Assembly (NCBI GenBank): GCA_000711775.1
Contig: ARYC01018455.1
Span: 1-64,000, forward strand
Reading direction: 5' to 3'
Length of the DNA: 64,000 bases
Source of the DNA: Oxytricha trifallax
Lineage: Eukaryota > Ciliophora > Spirotrichea > Sporadotrichida > Oxytrichidae
The position numbers and the translations under genes are program-made. This document shows, piece by piece, positions 1 through 13,000 of the stretch. Under the pieces are notes generated by a model that was given only the letters and a program-made list of their open reading frames with translations, had not been told where the DNA came from and did not search any database. The stretch's first letter is position 1. Every line of letters starts with the position of its first letter.

Positions 1-1
1 G

Positions 2-980
2 TCAAGCAGTGGTGCACCACCATCAGACATGGGTTCGTATGAGTCAACCATCAATGACGATGAGTGGAGTCACAGGTGCTCTTGCCTCAGTCAAGACAAG
101 CATCAATAGCAGTTGAACAGTTGAATTAATTGATTAAAACTTCCCTATTATATATCACGCTTTTAAGTTTAAGTTTAAACTAATCAATCGCCAAACTACC
201 AAAACCTCTCTCACCTCCGCGCATTGCTGAGGTCAAGTCCACCAACACCCCAACGATGGTCCAACTGCTTGAGCTACCAATGATGGCACTGATGGATCAA
301 GGATGGAGCAATAGATTTTAGGATCTAGAAGATGAGAATGGTTTGCAGATTGGCCTCAACTCAAGCATATCGACGACGAATCGACATGAAGTGACCATGT
401 TAGAACGACGCCAATTGACAGTGTCAAACGATCGTGTTAATCATAAGATTCCAGCCAAACATTAAAATAAAGGTTTGGATAGTTCAAGAAAAAATTGGGG
501 GTTATATTATGATGGTAAACACTATAATGATCAAAATATTTTGGAAAATGCACGGCAACAACTTAATGCTTTTAGAGAATTGGTTATAATTATTTATTTA
601 TTTAATTTCTACAATTTCCTCATGTTTTATCGGTATTTTCTATTATTAATTTCTATTTTAATAACAGAGACCTCAAGTGATAGCTCTCGTAGTTCTTTAA
701 GAGAGTTCATCTCACAGCTATCACACTTTTTATTGCTGCCAAAGGTAAGTCTCAATTAGTTTGATGGAAGTGCTGTTGTTTTACTTAAAATGTTAGCGCT
801 CATATTTAAATTTGAATTTAAAATTATAAAACTGCCTCTATAACTGAGAGCATATATGAGAGCTTTGCAAGTCTACAAGTTTCAAAGGAGGTTCCTGGAG
901 TACTAGAGAAGAAATATGAGTGTTAAGAGACGATCCAGCTCTAAAAATGGGTGAGAAAGCAACCATTTTAACTTTCAATA
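2..980 (+). CDS. Unknown protein, fragment in two or three coding blocks
   Basis: I do not recognise this gene. Frame 2 is open from base 2 to a TGA at 122 and encodes a Ser/Asp-rich tail (starts SSSGAPPSDMG). A second frame is open from about 190 to 580, with ordinary-looking composition (LQIGLNSS, MLERRQLTV, ENARQQLNAF). It may continue after an AT-rich break at about 582-667 (SDSSRSSLREFISQL) up to a GTAAGT at 745, and then in another frame at about 848-980 (ESIYESFASLQVSKE). The AT-rich stretch at 125-190 looks like an IES joining the first two parts. The 5' end lies outside the window. Where the gene stops, a TBE fragment begins, so the 3' end may have been replaced by that insertion. 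Strand is inferred from codon content only. Confidence 0.4.
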
Positions 981-1366
981 ATAAGTTGATTATAGCACGT
1001 ACCGATTTAGGAGGTGCACCTAAAGTACGTACTGCTTTAGGAGGTATTTTGTGATTTTATGATTAAAATTAGGGAGCTCCTAATTAAGTACTAGCATTAA
1101 TTAATGCTCCTAATTAAGTACTAGCATTTTAGGAGCTGCTCCTAATTAAGTACGTACCAATTTAAATTCAAAAATATGGAACTATAACAGTAGAAATTGA
1201 TATCAATCTCTCAAGTTTGAAACCAGTTCTCAAAACCTTCTCCATATCCTTCTTAGAGGTTGACCTCCTATAGGATGCCCATATTTAATAGTAAGGTTTT
1301 ACAGAGGTAAATAATTGAAATCAATAAACTTAAATTTGAATATCATTTCTTAGATCTGTAAACAAG

Positions 1367-2136
1367 ATGGAGTCAATGAATGATGCAATGAAAAGAGTGC
1401 AAGCACAAGAATTGATTCAAAGATTTAGAAGCAAGGAGGATTTGCATCGCTACCTGGTGCAGCAAGGTAATGAACTCATAGTAGCTAATCTTGATTATGT
1501 AGTTGGTTTGTTCCTGCCAACGATGGAAGGTACTAAAATTTCATTTCTAAGAGCAATACTCTGCGAAGAGAAGAAAGCATTGAAAACTTAAGATGTAAAG
1601 TTTGCAGAGATTTCAATGACTAACTTATATGATGATGCTATGAACGACCCAGATGTTTCGCAGTACCTGCCTACTAAGAAGTAGTTGTCAAATAAACTAC
1701 CTGAAAGAAACTATTTCTTTGGCATACTTGCAACAATAAAAGGTGATTACTTGAAAGAAATTATTCAAGAATCTCATAAGAAAAGGTACAGCATCTCTTC
1801 AGAAGATAAGGACAAACAAGGGATCAAGATAAGTGATAGCTGGCTATCAGAGCTGCAGAAGCACCCTTATATTTCTAGTAAGATTTGTAGCTTAACTCTT
1901 TAGAAAAATCTGGAACTGGCATCTTCTTGATGAAGGAATAGAGCAAGCTTCACAGAGAGCGAAAGTCGCAGACAAAGTATGAAGTTAGCAAGAGACTTTA
2001 TTCAAATATTTAGCCTCCAGAGTAAATGAACATAGATGCTGGAGCTGGCAGCAAGAGAAGAAACTTAGGAGGAGGGAAGCAAGAAGTAGAAGAAAAGAAA
2101 GAGAAGCCAGCTCCCTCTAAAGATTTTTAAATGTGA
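1367..2136 (+). CDS. TBE 22-kDa protein (function unknown)
   Basis: The frame starts MESMNDAMK and, with TAA/TAG as Gln, runs to TGA at 2134-2136. It contains FRSKEDLHRYL, FLPTMEGTKISFLRA and LPERNYFFGILATIKGDY, and ends in a Lys/Glu-rich tail. A frame change at 1879-1904 is explained by a 26-nt GTAAG...TTTAG microintron; after splicing, ISKKSGTGIFLMKE reads straight through. The second TBE has the same 26-nt insert at the same place. The gene is convergent with the transposase gene, with stop codons about 10 nt apart. It has no in-frame TGA, so it looks intact although its transposon is truncated. TBEs are known to carry a 22-kDa ORF of unknown role. Confidence 0.75.
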
Positions 2137-2145
2137 CTTATATAT

Positions 2146-2680
2146 TCATTAACTTAACTACAAAACTTATTTATATACATTTTCTCTCCCTTCTTTAGCA
2201 CACTTTTAAGCCAATAAAATATCTACTCTCTTCGCTGAGCTTTTAATAAAGTCTACTGTATCGATAGGTAGGTCATGCATCAAGTGGTAGAGCAGCAGTT
2301 TCTTGTAATGGCCTTTTAATATACCCCAATAGAACTCAATTTCATTAAACTGTGGACTGTAAGGTATGTTGAACACTGGCGTTATTCTAATTTGTTCATA
2401 ACTCTTCCTTGTTTCTTTAGTCTTATGAACAGAGAGATTAACAACAAACAGTATAATCTCTTAGTCAGGGTACTTCTCTCTCAGCTGTTCTAAGAACTTA
2501 ATATACTGCTCTGTCTTACTAGAGCGAGGATGAATAACATAAGTTTTTAAACCAGCATCCTCGCTAATACCTCCAAGAATTGCCATTGTTTTTACCTTGA
2601 CTTTCTAGTCATATACTTCTATGTTGCTATGTCTCTTATACCAAGACTTCTAGATGAAAGTGTTTAATGTAAACACTTGC
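2146..2680 (-). pseudogene. TBE 42-kDa transposase, C-terminal fragment
   Basis: On the minus strand the frame reads from VFTLNTFIQKSWYKR through GGISEDAGLKTYVIHPRS to the Tc1/mariner third-acid motif YSPQFNEIEFYWGILKG, and ends at TGA 2146-2148. The N-terminal half with the first catalytic Asp is missing. The second catalytic Asp (VDN in the other copy) is Val here: codon GTT at 2440-2442 where the complete TBE has GAT. With both changes it cannot be an active enzyme. The family is DDE transposases, which act in germline excision in Oxytricha. Confidence 0.85.
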
Positions 2681-2995
2681 TTCAAAATAATTTCTTGAAA
2701 ATATTTACAAAAGTAGTGAATTATTAATTACAATTGTTCAACTTTTTTTATGATGTATAAAAGAACTCATTTATAATAAACTAAATCTTTTGGATTTCTT
2801 GAAGTGTAAGGTTTCTTTTCTTGCAAGGGCAACAAGCTCTGATTATTTTATCAATGAAATATTATTAAAAGGAAAATTCTAACTCCTTAGTTTATGAAAG
2901 TCTAACCTTCAATTTATTGAGTATGGAATCTTGCTACTAACTATAAACAAATATTTTAAGCTGTAAATTGATTTTTAAAAATGTTCTATAACTAT
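2681..2995. other. AT-rich gap without recognised gene
   Basis: This stretch lies between the broken end of the TBE transposase and the stop codon of the next minus-strand gene. I see no long frame, repeat or RNA-like structure in it. Confidence 0.5.
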
Positions 2996-5900
2996 TCATT
3001 TAATTAAACTATTGTTTGGAATTTAATATTTCTAATTTTTCAATGGTAGTCTACTTGAACTTGGCAAATCTATATCACTGCAATTTTTATTGCTATATTG
3101 ACCCATTCCTTTAGAATCAGTCTTAAGCGAACCCTTTTAATTTTATATGCCATATAACCAGGCCTAATTATTGCTTCTGTTTTCTATGTCTACACCGACA
3201 TCGATTTCTGGTTTATTTGGCAGTTAAATATTGCATTGTGAGGGGATCTCACTTTGAGGGAAATTATTTGGATAATTATAATATTATTGAGGAGGGAGTG
3301 ATTGCCTATTTAAGCATAAGTAGAGCTTTTTTATCATATTTAAGAAATATAATTTTTGCTAAATCCGCTTCGTTGTGAAGGCAAAAAACAAAGTGATAAT
3401 TGATGAGAAACCTCCAGTAGTTTAAAAATTAAGTTTATAAAAATTCAAATTCTAAACGGTTAACTTTAATTATCTTAGAATTATTGATACTTAATTAGTC
3501 GAAAGGGCATCGATTAAGTTGAAGACTGTTCTAGTTGTAGTAGATTCCTTTTCATCTAGGTAAATATACATTCTTAATAGTGAGTCCTCAGATCTTTTTC
3601 TTGTATCTATGAATATAAAAACTATTTTTTCCCCTTTATAAATAAGACATATTTAGTTGCAAAGAATTTTATGAATTCTATACCAAAAGTGGTATATGTC
3701 AAATTTTTCTCATCAAACGAAGAATGGACCCACGAGTCTCTTAGTATAGCTCTCTGTCTACCTACCTTACAAAACATAAATTTGGTGTCTGTGCCTATGG
3801 AGAAATAGTTGGCTTTTAAGAAATATTTGATTGGAGTGTCGAAGCCAGCAGACTCAAAATACTGCTCTGTTTGAGCAAATAGAAACGTTGTATATGGTGC
3901 GATGGCATCTGCTTATTCTTTAGTTTTGCAAGTCTACCCAGGAAAACTTATCTAGAGAAATTTTGGGTAAAGGAAGAGATGCAAACTATGAATTTTTTTT
4001 ATCAATCAAAATTATAAAAATTAAATATATATATAAATATAGGAATTTAAAAGTGTTACATTTAAAGACTTAGAAAGATTTCGAAGGGTCTCACTTATCT
4101 GAATTGAATAAATAGGAAGGAAAAATATTTCAATTAAAAAAATTGCATTATTATTAAGAATATGAAACAATATAAAGATTATAAATGGTTTACATATTTA
4201 TGTTCTTTTGAACGAAATTTAAACTTTCGATCGGTTAATTTTATCCCAAATAAAATATGTTGAAAATAAAAGATATCGATCATTTTTCTCATAATAATAA
4301 ATTTATTTATTTTAATGAAAAGATAATTACTATTTTAAAAATTTCTTAAAACACTATATTATGAAAAATTTAAATTAGTCTTTATTTATGATTTGATCTC
4401 TAATATTTTTTTCACAAAAAATTCCTTTAAATTATAATCAGGTATTTAAGTGTAATTACTATTTATCTTGTTTTAAATATTTCTAAAAATTAATAAATTT
4501 TTTTCTTTATTCATGGATGATGCCCGAAATTTACAAAATTTAATAATCAAAATATACTTTGTAATAAGCAACCTTAGAAAAAAGATGAATTTTATTAATT
4601 TTTAAATGCCTAATCGCAATAAGCAAGTCTTGCAAATAAAAATTGTGGAGTTAAACCCATGAATAAAAATAATCTAAAATTTAATTTATAATTGAAATTT
4701 AAGCGAAGAAATTTAGTTGTGAGACTTATCTCTTTATCTTAAATTGAATATATAAATAATTAAAATTTATCACTACTCATTGTATATTTATTTAGATTAA
4801 CGAATATGAGAAAGAAAATAAATATTGCAACTTATAAAATTTAAATAAAATTATTAAGTTTGAAAGAATAAAATAATTTAAGTTAAGATTATTTATTAGA
4901 TACATTTAATCCAATAATTTAGAAGAAAAACTTGCACTTTTATTAAAGATTATACTTAACAATACAAACATTTATTTTCTTATATTTGACAATTGAATGA
5001 TATAAATTTTAAATTGGGTCATTGGCAAACTAACATTTTTGATTGATTGTATCAATCTTTGATATTTAAATTACTTGCTTAAAATTAATCTGTTGGAATC
5101 GTTTAATAATATTTAAAATTTGTACAGAACTATAAATATTTATTGAAATATTTGAGATTTAGTTGAGCCAGCGATACCTCCTCTAAATTTATATGAATCA
5201 ACCTTTGCGCACCACCACTTTGAATTATCATCCACTGAGATTCCTCCGAATCTGGTTTAAGCGCATCTATCTAATCAAAGCCCTAAAAATTTACAGTATA
5301 ATTAATCACCTTGATTTTAAAAAATTTTATGAATGGTTGAGTTAACAATTGGATTATGAAATATATTTATATTATAGATATCCATTCTTTGATACTAAAT
5401 ACTATGGATAAAAAACTATTTGTTAAAATGATCTTGAACTTTTGAATTATTTTAAGTATATTTTGTTTAAAATCAAAAGAGTTGCAACGAATTGATTTAG
5501 TAATGTCATATTTCCCATAGCTGTTTTTAATAAAAAAAACAAACATAACATACTACTCTGTTGTAAAAGAGTGTGATCAAATAATAAATCTTTATTTTAA
5601 TTTTGCCGATTTTTTATTATTTCATTTTTAATTCTAATTACCAAGACTTCATTATTAAACTATTAAAGGTATATACGGACCAATTTACAAAATTTAATTC
5701 ATTAAAATTTATTAATTTTTATGTATTTAATCATAAATTTTTATAAGTTGCTTTTATAATAGATCTTTGAAATTAATTACTCCTTTGATACGATTCACAA
5801 CTTAGCAATGATTTACGTTATTTTTTAAATTTTCAAATTATTGTATAACTAAGTGAACTTATAATAAAACATAGTAATTCCGTTTCTAAGCTAAAATTTG

Positions 5901-6936
5901 TAATAAATAATTAAGATAAAATCTTTTTTATTTAATTTTTACTTAATTTCCAACTTCTATTGTTATTTTACAGCAGTGAGAGTTAATATTTCGTTTAGAG
6001 ATTGCTTTTAATAATATAGATTAATTTATAATTAAATTCTGAATTATTAATTTATTCTATATATCGTATCTCACGCACATTTAAGCTTTAAATCTATAAA
6101 ATATTGATATAAGCATATATACCCAAAATGCTTAATTAAAATCAAAATATTATATAATAAATCGAAACATTTACAAACTTGTTAAGGGGTTTTGGGGTGT
6201 TTTAAATTGTATAAGTTTAGTAGAAGATTCTTGAGGGTACTCACCTTCGGCGTAATTTTCCTTTAGATGAGATTCAAACTCAAATAATTGTATAGAGAAA
6301 TATGTTTGAAGATTCTTCTAATAATTAAATTATTTAGACATTCAATTTCATAATATTTTGAGAAGATTAATATAGAAGATAATGCCTTTATGATAAAATT
6401 AATTGTAATATTCTCTTTCAATATATCTGTATCAAAACCTTCATAGGATAGTTAAAATCCAAAGTCGAAATCAGCAAGCGTGAACTCGTAAGTGTTCACA
6501 TCTTTATATAAGTCTCTCACATAGCTCGTGTTATTGATAAACAAAAATGTTTTTTATAATACTTATAGGTTTATGTTTATATTATTTATTTACACTATTT
6601 TAGCAATATTGATTGTATATTTTTCTTATCTTATAGCCTGACTTAGCTGAATTGCAAAAAATATCACTAAAGCTTAATTATATTTATTTTGTCACAATTT
6701 TCTTGCATTAAAATAAATTATATAAATAAGCAGTTTTTTCTTCTAAGAAATAAAAAAAAACTTATTAAATAAAAAGCTAATACTGAGAGAATAGTCATGA
6801 TTCCTCCAAAAACTGATTTAAACGTTACTTCCTGTTTATAAGTCAGGGATATCGGGTAACCGAATTTGTCTATACTACGAAGATTCCGATTTATAAATGC
6901 GGAAATCCCAGAGTTTTTTGGGTGGTTTTAAGTCAT
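2996..6936 (-). CDS. Ciliate-type membrane protein with N- and C-terminal membrane segments, split into at least five coding blocks
   Basis: Five blocks lie in linear order on the minus strand. Block 1 (about 6936-6720) starts MTQNHPKNSG, then IDKFGYPISLTYKQEVTF and a first membrane segment (GGIMTILSVLAFYLISFFLF). Block 2 (about 6540-6420) reads YVRDLYKDVNTYEFTLADFD. Block 3 (about 6310-6190) reads FEFESHLKENYAEGEYPQ. Block 4 (about 5290-5150) reads SEESQWMIIQSGGAQRLIHI. Block 5 (about 3975-2996) has NYFSIGTDTKFMFCKVGRQR, a second membrane segment (GGFSSIITLFFAFTTKRIQ) followed by FLNMIKKLYL, and a low-complexity tail to TGA at 2996-2998. A frame change near 3640 inside block 5 suggests one more small insert or intron. 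The pattern (short cytosolic start, membrane segment, lumenal domain, membrane segment before a KKLYL motif) is one I associate with large ciliate-specific 'transmembrane protein' families of unknown function. AT-rich inserts reach 1.2 kb (3976-5150). Confidence 0.6.
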
Positions 6937-7829
6937 GTTTATTGAGTAAATTTATTAATACTCACTTTAAATATATATAACGCTCAATAAAAATAAATTT
7001 TTTAAATAAAAAATTTATGTCTTTTACGGGAAGTTTTATATATTGAAGTTTGAAATTGTAAATAAATTAAGATTTCGATTGTTATTCTTTATAAATTTTA
7101 TATAAATAATAATTGTTAATGTAAGAGATATAAATTAATCTATATTTAAACTTTATTTTATTTTTTCCAGCATAAGAAAGTTACAAATTATCAACAATTT
7201 AAATTTCTCTTATATTTTACTTTAGATTCTAAACAATATTTTAGTAATAAAAAAAAAGTTTAAATAATTAATCATTTTCGTTATAAATGAAAAAATATAA
7301 ATTTATAACAAAAAACATAAAACATTGAATAATATATTTTCAATTATGGAAATATTATCAGTTTTATTTATCTTGTAGTATTAATATAATGATTGTCAAA
7401 CTTTAAAATAATTAAAAATAAATTAACAGCAGTTTATCAAGAATTAGAGCACAAGAAAATTTATTTAAAACATTTAGAATTGATTTTTTATTAATTCAAA
7501 ATAGTTTAATTAATCTTTATTGTATTCATATTTACCATATTCATTTTAAACATTGGGCAATTTTTTGCGAATATATTAAAATAAAGCTTCATTCAATTAA
7601 ATCTAGTTTATTATTTATATATAGTCGTTGAATGATAAATTTAATTTTTAAACTAAGTCAGTGATATAAAGTGCTTATTAAATTTTATTTATCTGAGAGA
7701 GGTGTATTATAGGCGTTAGGAAAAAAGCTTATAAGTTGGCTTAGTTACAATAATGTTTTTATAAGTTTGAATTCATATTATCACTCGTTATTTTTCATAT
7801 TTTATCAGACTATTGGGTCCTTAAAACTT
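6937..7829. other. AT-rich intergenic DNA
   Basis: No frame with coding character, terminal repeat or structured RNA was recognised on either strand. The stretch separates two minus-strand genes. Confidence 0.5.
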
Positions 7830-9445
7830 TCAAATCTCACTGAAGAGATTTAAGTGTAAAATTACTTTAAAATAAATGCAAAAAAGAAATTATTCTAAAT
7901 AAAGAAGTATAATAAATTGAAGTTTACTTCTAAGAATATATGGGCTGGACCTAAGGCAGTATTATTTGGCAGTCGGGGTGGGTTCCTTTCTATTTTTCAT
8001 GTTTGGGCTGTCAAAGCTCAAGTGCTTGCTGATTGAATCGTCGTTAGCTCCACTATTTTCATTGCCAGCTACGAAACCGCTTACAGTTCGTTTGCCTGAG
8101 CTTTGTCTCTTGGTAACCTAAGTTGAACCATGAGGGTTGCGTTGATTAGCAGTCGATTAGAAATTTCCGCCTTACTTTGAAGCAGACTTTTCGAAGTTTA
8201 GTTGTCTTTCTCTGAATGGACTGACTGACTGTTATTTTTTAGAGCTTGAGTCTCTCTTTTGCTCTTTGCTTGACTCAATTGAATTAAAAATAAACTACTT
8301 TAAACTCCTAAATCTCTTAAAGTTCAGCCTCGTCTTGGGGATAAATGCCATTTTATCTATCTAAAGCTTACCAGTTCCATTTTTCAACTTCTGCGCCCTT
8401 TGCATTCATGCTATTTTTATAAGAGCTTGAATTGACAAGCTTGTGAATTTCGTTTCTTGTGACAATATTGGTTTGATAGTCGTACTCTTCTTTGCTGATT
8501 TGCTCGCAAGCTGATGGTATTCTTGAGTGACGAGCTTGTCTTCTTGAGTCTCCAAAAATAGATCCTGACTATTAATTCACTAATCCTTCTTATTCTTGAA
8601 TCTTGAAATTATTAAAATTATTGAACATGTTAAAATTAATTTCATTAAAACATTCTTATTAATTTATTGAATTTCTTCCTATTTTTCAGCTTCTCTTGCA
8701 ATTCTGCGCTTGTTATAAGCTCTCTTGAGCGCCAAAACGAATGATAGGAACAAAACTGAGAAAAGAAGCACTAAAATTAATATATCCCAAAACCCTTTTT
8801 AAATGTTTACACAATTTAAATTTCTTTTTGAATTTAAGTCAACTAAAATTAATATAAACCTTGAAAAAAACAATCAAGTCAATTATTAAGAAATAAAATC
8901 TAAAATTTTCACTTCAAAAATATAAAGAGAACCTATAGTAATATTTCCTTATTTTATTGTACTCATCACAGAATGAATATTACCTCGCTGATTTTGGGCT
9001 TTGAATGTATAAAAATATAAATATTAACTTAATAGCACCCATTGAGTGTCAATTGATGCATGTATGTCAGATTTATCAGAGATCATACCTTCCTTTGCCT
9101 CTACAAGTACTCTTTTTGAGTCTTCCAACACGTTTTCCAAGCGATATCTCTTGTCAACATAGTACAACACAAATGATGCAAGGATTCACTTAAGTTATAA
9201 AATTTTTCATTTCCTTATACAATTGAAAAAACTTCATTATCGATATTTACCCACCCCACTATTTTAGTTCAATTGATATAATTTAAGATTGCGAGAATGT
9301 AAGTAGATGGTGCCTGAAGGGCTTTGATTCCTTGGGCTCTCATATTTTCCTGGCTGTAAATGCGAACATACTTGCGGACCTGTTTGTCCTGTGAACTGGG
9401 CGGGTTTTCTATGAAATCTTGCTTTTTGCTTAAATCTCTTTCCAT
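7830..9445 (-). CDS. Unknown protein with two membrane segments and a Ser/Lys-rich tail, in four or five blocks
   Basis: The first block starts at ATG 9445-9443 (MERDLSKKQDFIENPPSS) and runs to QAPSTYILAIL. A second block (about 9185-8960) continues the hydrophobic stretch (ILASFVLYYVDKRYRLENV) into a charged helix (EDSKRVLVEAKEG). A third (about 8800-8590) holds a clear membrane segment (LVLLFSVLFLSFVLAL) followed by KRAYNKRRIAREAEKQEE. The fourth (about 8570-8330) has SACEQISKEEYDYQTNIVTR. The last (about 8280-7940) is Ser/Gln/Lys-rich (VSPFRERQLNFEKSASKQ). The frame runs to TGA 7830-7832, but the last 100 bases look non-coding. The basic residues after the membrane segment suggest a cytosolic C-terminal tail. 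I know no family for it. Confidence 0.55.
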
Positions 9446-10098
9446 TTCAAATAGTTTGGTTTTAAGGATGTAATGATGCTTTAAATATGGTGGTTTTAAG
9501 ATTATTGTAATATTAGAAAATAATATGATTGAATTTAAATAATTTTACATCATTTTACATCTTTTAAGACATAAAATTTAAAAAGATGTAAAAAAAACTA
9601 CAATAAATTAAAATAAATGTAATCGAGCAATATTTAATTTTTATTGATACAACTCTATTAGTGAATGCTCACTGATGGTAATTAATAAATTTAAAGTTTT
9701 TTATAAATTAATTAGAATAAAAATGTTTTTATTTATAATTATGTTATATGAGGTCTCACTGATGGTTAATGTTATAATTTAATCAGTAATTTTAACAGTT
9801 AAATTTTAGCTAAATTTGCAATCTCCTAAATTTTCTCAAATTACTGCTCACCAATAAATAAAAATGATTGAACTTCGTCATGAAGCATGACGGAGGTCTT
9901 CATTTTATATAAACTTTATTATAAAATAATTAAATATTTTATAATGGAAAATTAATAGATTTAAGGAATTAATGCCCATGAAATTACAAATTGGGGCTAT
10001 AAAAAAGAAAATTTATTTTTAAAAATGTTTAAAATAAAATTTTTAGTTAAAAGGTTAGATAAAGTTATTCATAATTTATCGACTCTTGCATTCTATAG
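9446..10098. other. AT-rich intergenic DNA with small repeats
   Basis: No gene was recognised. There is a short hairpin-forming pair (TTTTACATCTTTT near 9553 and its complement about 25 bases on) and two copies of CTCACTGATGGT about 90 bases apart (near 9670 and 9755). I could not recognise them as terminal repeats of the neighbouring transposase gene. Confidence 0.4.
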
Positions 10099-13000
10099 TC
10101 AATCACAGTTAATTTTAGAGTCCTCCTCACTTCCTGAATCTCTACATCCATTCAGTAAACTATGATCAAGTTTCAATACCTATTGAGAATATTTGTGACT
10201 GTCACTAAATTACGAAGCTTAATTACTTATGGTTGAATATGAAATTTAGGATTTCGTAGTTAATGTTGATCTTTTGGCTTGATGTTTTTGTTTACGTTTT
10301 TATGAATTCTTACTTATTAAAGTATCAATGTGAACATCTTCCTCCTCATTTTCTTCGTCTGAAGCAGTTTGCGAGTTAGAATTACGATCTTTTAAATTCA
10401 TATCTTGGTCTTCTGCATCGTTTAGTTCCAGCATGTGATCTTCAGGGTTTTGAATTTGACTAAGCTTTTTATTCTAAATTTACAATCTTCGCTTCATGTG
10501 GTTTTTAATCATATCCATTTAACTCATGATTTAAGAAGGCTACTAATTATCTGCTGGAATTCCAAAAGCATTTGGTATCATAGGTAAAGCTTGTTAAAAT
10601 TGATTGTTCATTTGTTGCAACCCATTAAGAGTAAACTTGTTTTAGGATACTTGACCGTTTCCGAAGTCATACTTCTTATGAAATTCTTTCTCCTCTTCTT
10701 TATAGATACCACCTTGGCATTCTTTAGTCCAGCGAGATAATGATCTAAACTTCAACGGGTTCTTAACTTAAAGTTGATTAAAAACTGCAAAAATATGTTC
10801 ACAATATATGTTTAGACCTCTAAAAAACTAGCAGTTGCATGTTATTTCCCCTTCTTCGTTCAAAACAAGCACAACTTAGAATATTTCTTTGATTGAGACA
10901 TCCTTGACACAAAAGATAGCACTCTCACCTTCAATATCTTCTAGAGTGTAAATCATTGGAGGATTTTTTACTCCTTTGGTTATTTTAACCTTTAATTTAT
11001 GACTTTCTTAGAACTAGTATAGCATTTTTTCAAAAGACCATCTAGAATAGTGTTAATAAAGTGAGCTTAACAATGGATTATTCATTACTTCTCTCTTTTC
11101 ATGTTTATGATCAATAAATGATTTCTCTACAACTCTCTTTTCAACGTCTAAGATCAATTTAAACAAATCATAAAGAGATGATCTACTGGTTTATCTGCAT
11201 TTAATCATGTGATTGACACTTTCAGCTCAACTTATAGTACGAAGGCCTGCATTGAAAAGGTGTGGTTGGAAAGCGTAAGCCCATTTTTCCTTTATTTGAA
11301 AGAGTTGTCTAAGATAAGACATTCTTTGTTCATCTAATTCCTCACTTTGTTAGAAGATAATATCCTATAGCTCTTAAAATTTCTTTGGATCTGGGGTATA
11401 GATACATTCTATGATATGATTATACAGCTACTTTTAGTGCAGCTTCTTGGTTTTATTAAGGAAAACGAAATGCTTTTTCAAGTTTTGCATCATATGCCAT
11501 TAGCATAGTAAGTGAGTTGTTTTGTTGAATTCTTTCTCAATAGCTGCACACATTGATGAATCAAAGTCTGTTATTATGGTTCCAGGTTCCTTACCATTGT
11601 TAAACTCAACTAAATTCTTCAAAAGCCATTCATAATGTTCAGCTGTTTCTCTTGACAAAAATGCAAAGCCCAGTATAATATTTCTACCCTCCCCTGACAC
11701 AGATGAAATAATTGTTAAGGCAAGGTCTTGCTTATTAGTTTTGTAAGTTGCATCCATAAATACAACATCAGAAAAGGTTTGATAGTACTTTCCCATCATT
11801 GGAGTTTGTATTAGCATTCTATCGATCTTTGGATTAAGTGCAGATTTACTATCATCTTGATCTTCCAAAACATAAGCAAATTTAAACTCGGGATCCTTCT
11901 TTTTCATGTTTTCAAGACATTCAATAAGTTAAGTAACATCTGGTTTACTGGCTTAGACTTCTTTGTTATTCATGTGTTTTAGAACTTTCATCATATGATA
12001 AATATCATTGTATTTTGTATTCACGCTATATTTTTTGTTTACTAAGTTTTGAATCATAGCTGGCATTACTTAACAATCCATATAAAGCTGGATATCTTGA
12101 ATTACATGCTCATTATAAATAAAATGCCTGTCTTTGACTTCTAAGCAATGGCTATGTTACATAATCATTTTTCTGCATCTAACATAATGCTACTTTTCAG
12201 GGCTCCATCTAAATCTTACTTAAACTGGGCAATCTAGCAGAGAACTTTACTTTATTTAAATTCCTTGATTAATTCTTTGCTTACAAATAGCTTTTCTATG
12301 ACAGCAAAGCATAAACTTTATAACTTGGCCATTTTCATCTCTTTGTCTCTAAAATTTTTTGAATTAGATTTTATATGGTAATCCCATTGCATTATAGGTC
12401 TATAAAGCTTCTTCCTCGTTTGCGAATCTGCATGGAAACCTTGAAAAATCCACGAATTATTCTTAATTGTAGCTTAAGATGATTGATTTTCCAGATCTAC
12501 CAGATCTTTAAGTAAGTTATGATCCCTCTAATTAAGATGCATTTTGAGTAATTACTGTTGCTGTAGACATTTCAGATTAATTTTCAAAGTCGTTTGTCAT
12601 GTCTTGCATGTGTGATTAGCTATCCTCAAATTAGGTTTATAGTTCGACTGTTACAGGCTAAGTTAAAATCATGGGAATCTGAGGTTTTTATTACTACGAT
12701 TACGACATATTGATAAGCTGACTTAATTATTGTTGCTGATGATTATCATTAAGGCTTTAGTTAAAGCTAAAACAAGTTGGCAACATGCTCATTGATTCAT
12801 AAGGTGCTTAGCTCTCTCTTTCAAAATTATTTTCAAGAGACTTAGTGTTTTATACTGGTTCAAGCACTGGTGGGTAAATTGAATTGTTAAACTAGTAGCT
12901 TTAATTTTGACTATGCATATTCTAAGACATGCCTCCATTTGTTCTTATTAAGTTATTAAGACTGTTGTCATAACTGAAGATTGCTTTTTATGGCTAAGTA

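Larger units (their letters stand above)
985..2680. mobile_element. Truncated TBE transposon (Tc1/mariner-like, telomere-bearing element family)
   Basis: This piece matches the middle of the complete TBE at 33798-37946: the divergent promoter region, the 22-kDa gene and the C-terminal part of the transposase, in the same order and orientation. Both ends are missing: there is no C4A4 terminal repeat, no 57-kDa kinase gene, and the transposase similarity ends near 2680. The non-coding part at 1000-1150 has short direct repeats built on GCTCCTAATTAAGTAC, with related repeats at 35580-35770 in the other copy. This is an old fragment rather than a mobile copy. Confidence 0.85.

Noticed and set aside
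6184-6199. GGGGTTTTGGGG as an internal telomere or solo TBE end
   Set aside because: It is a single short match at the edge of a coding block (FKTPQNPLTSL reads through it), with no adjoining TBE terminal sequence. A similar match at 21119-21135 lies in plain coding sequence.
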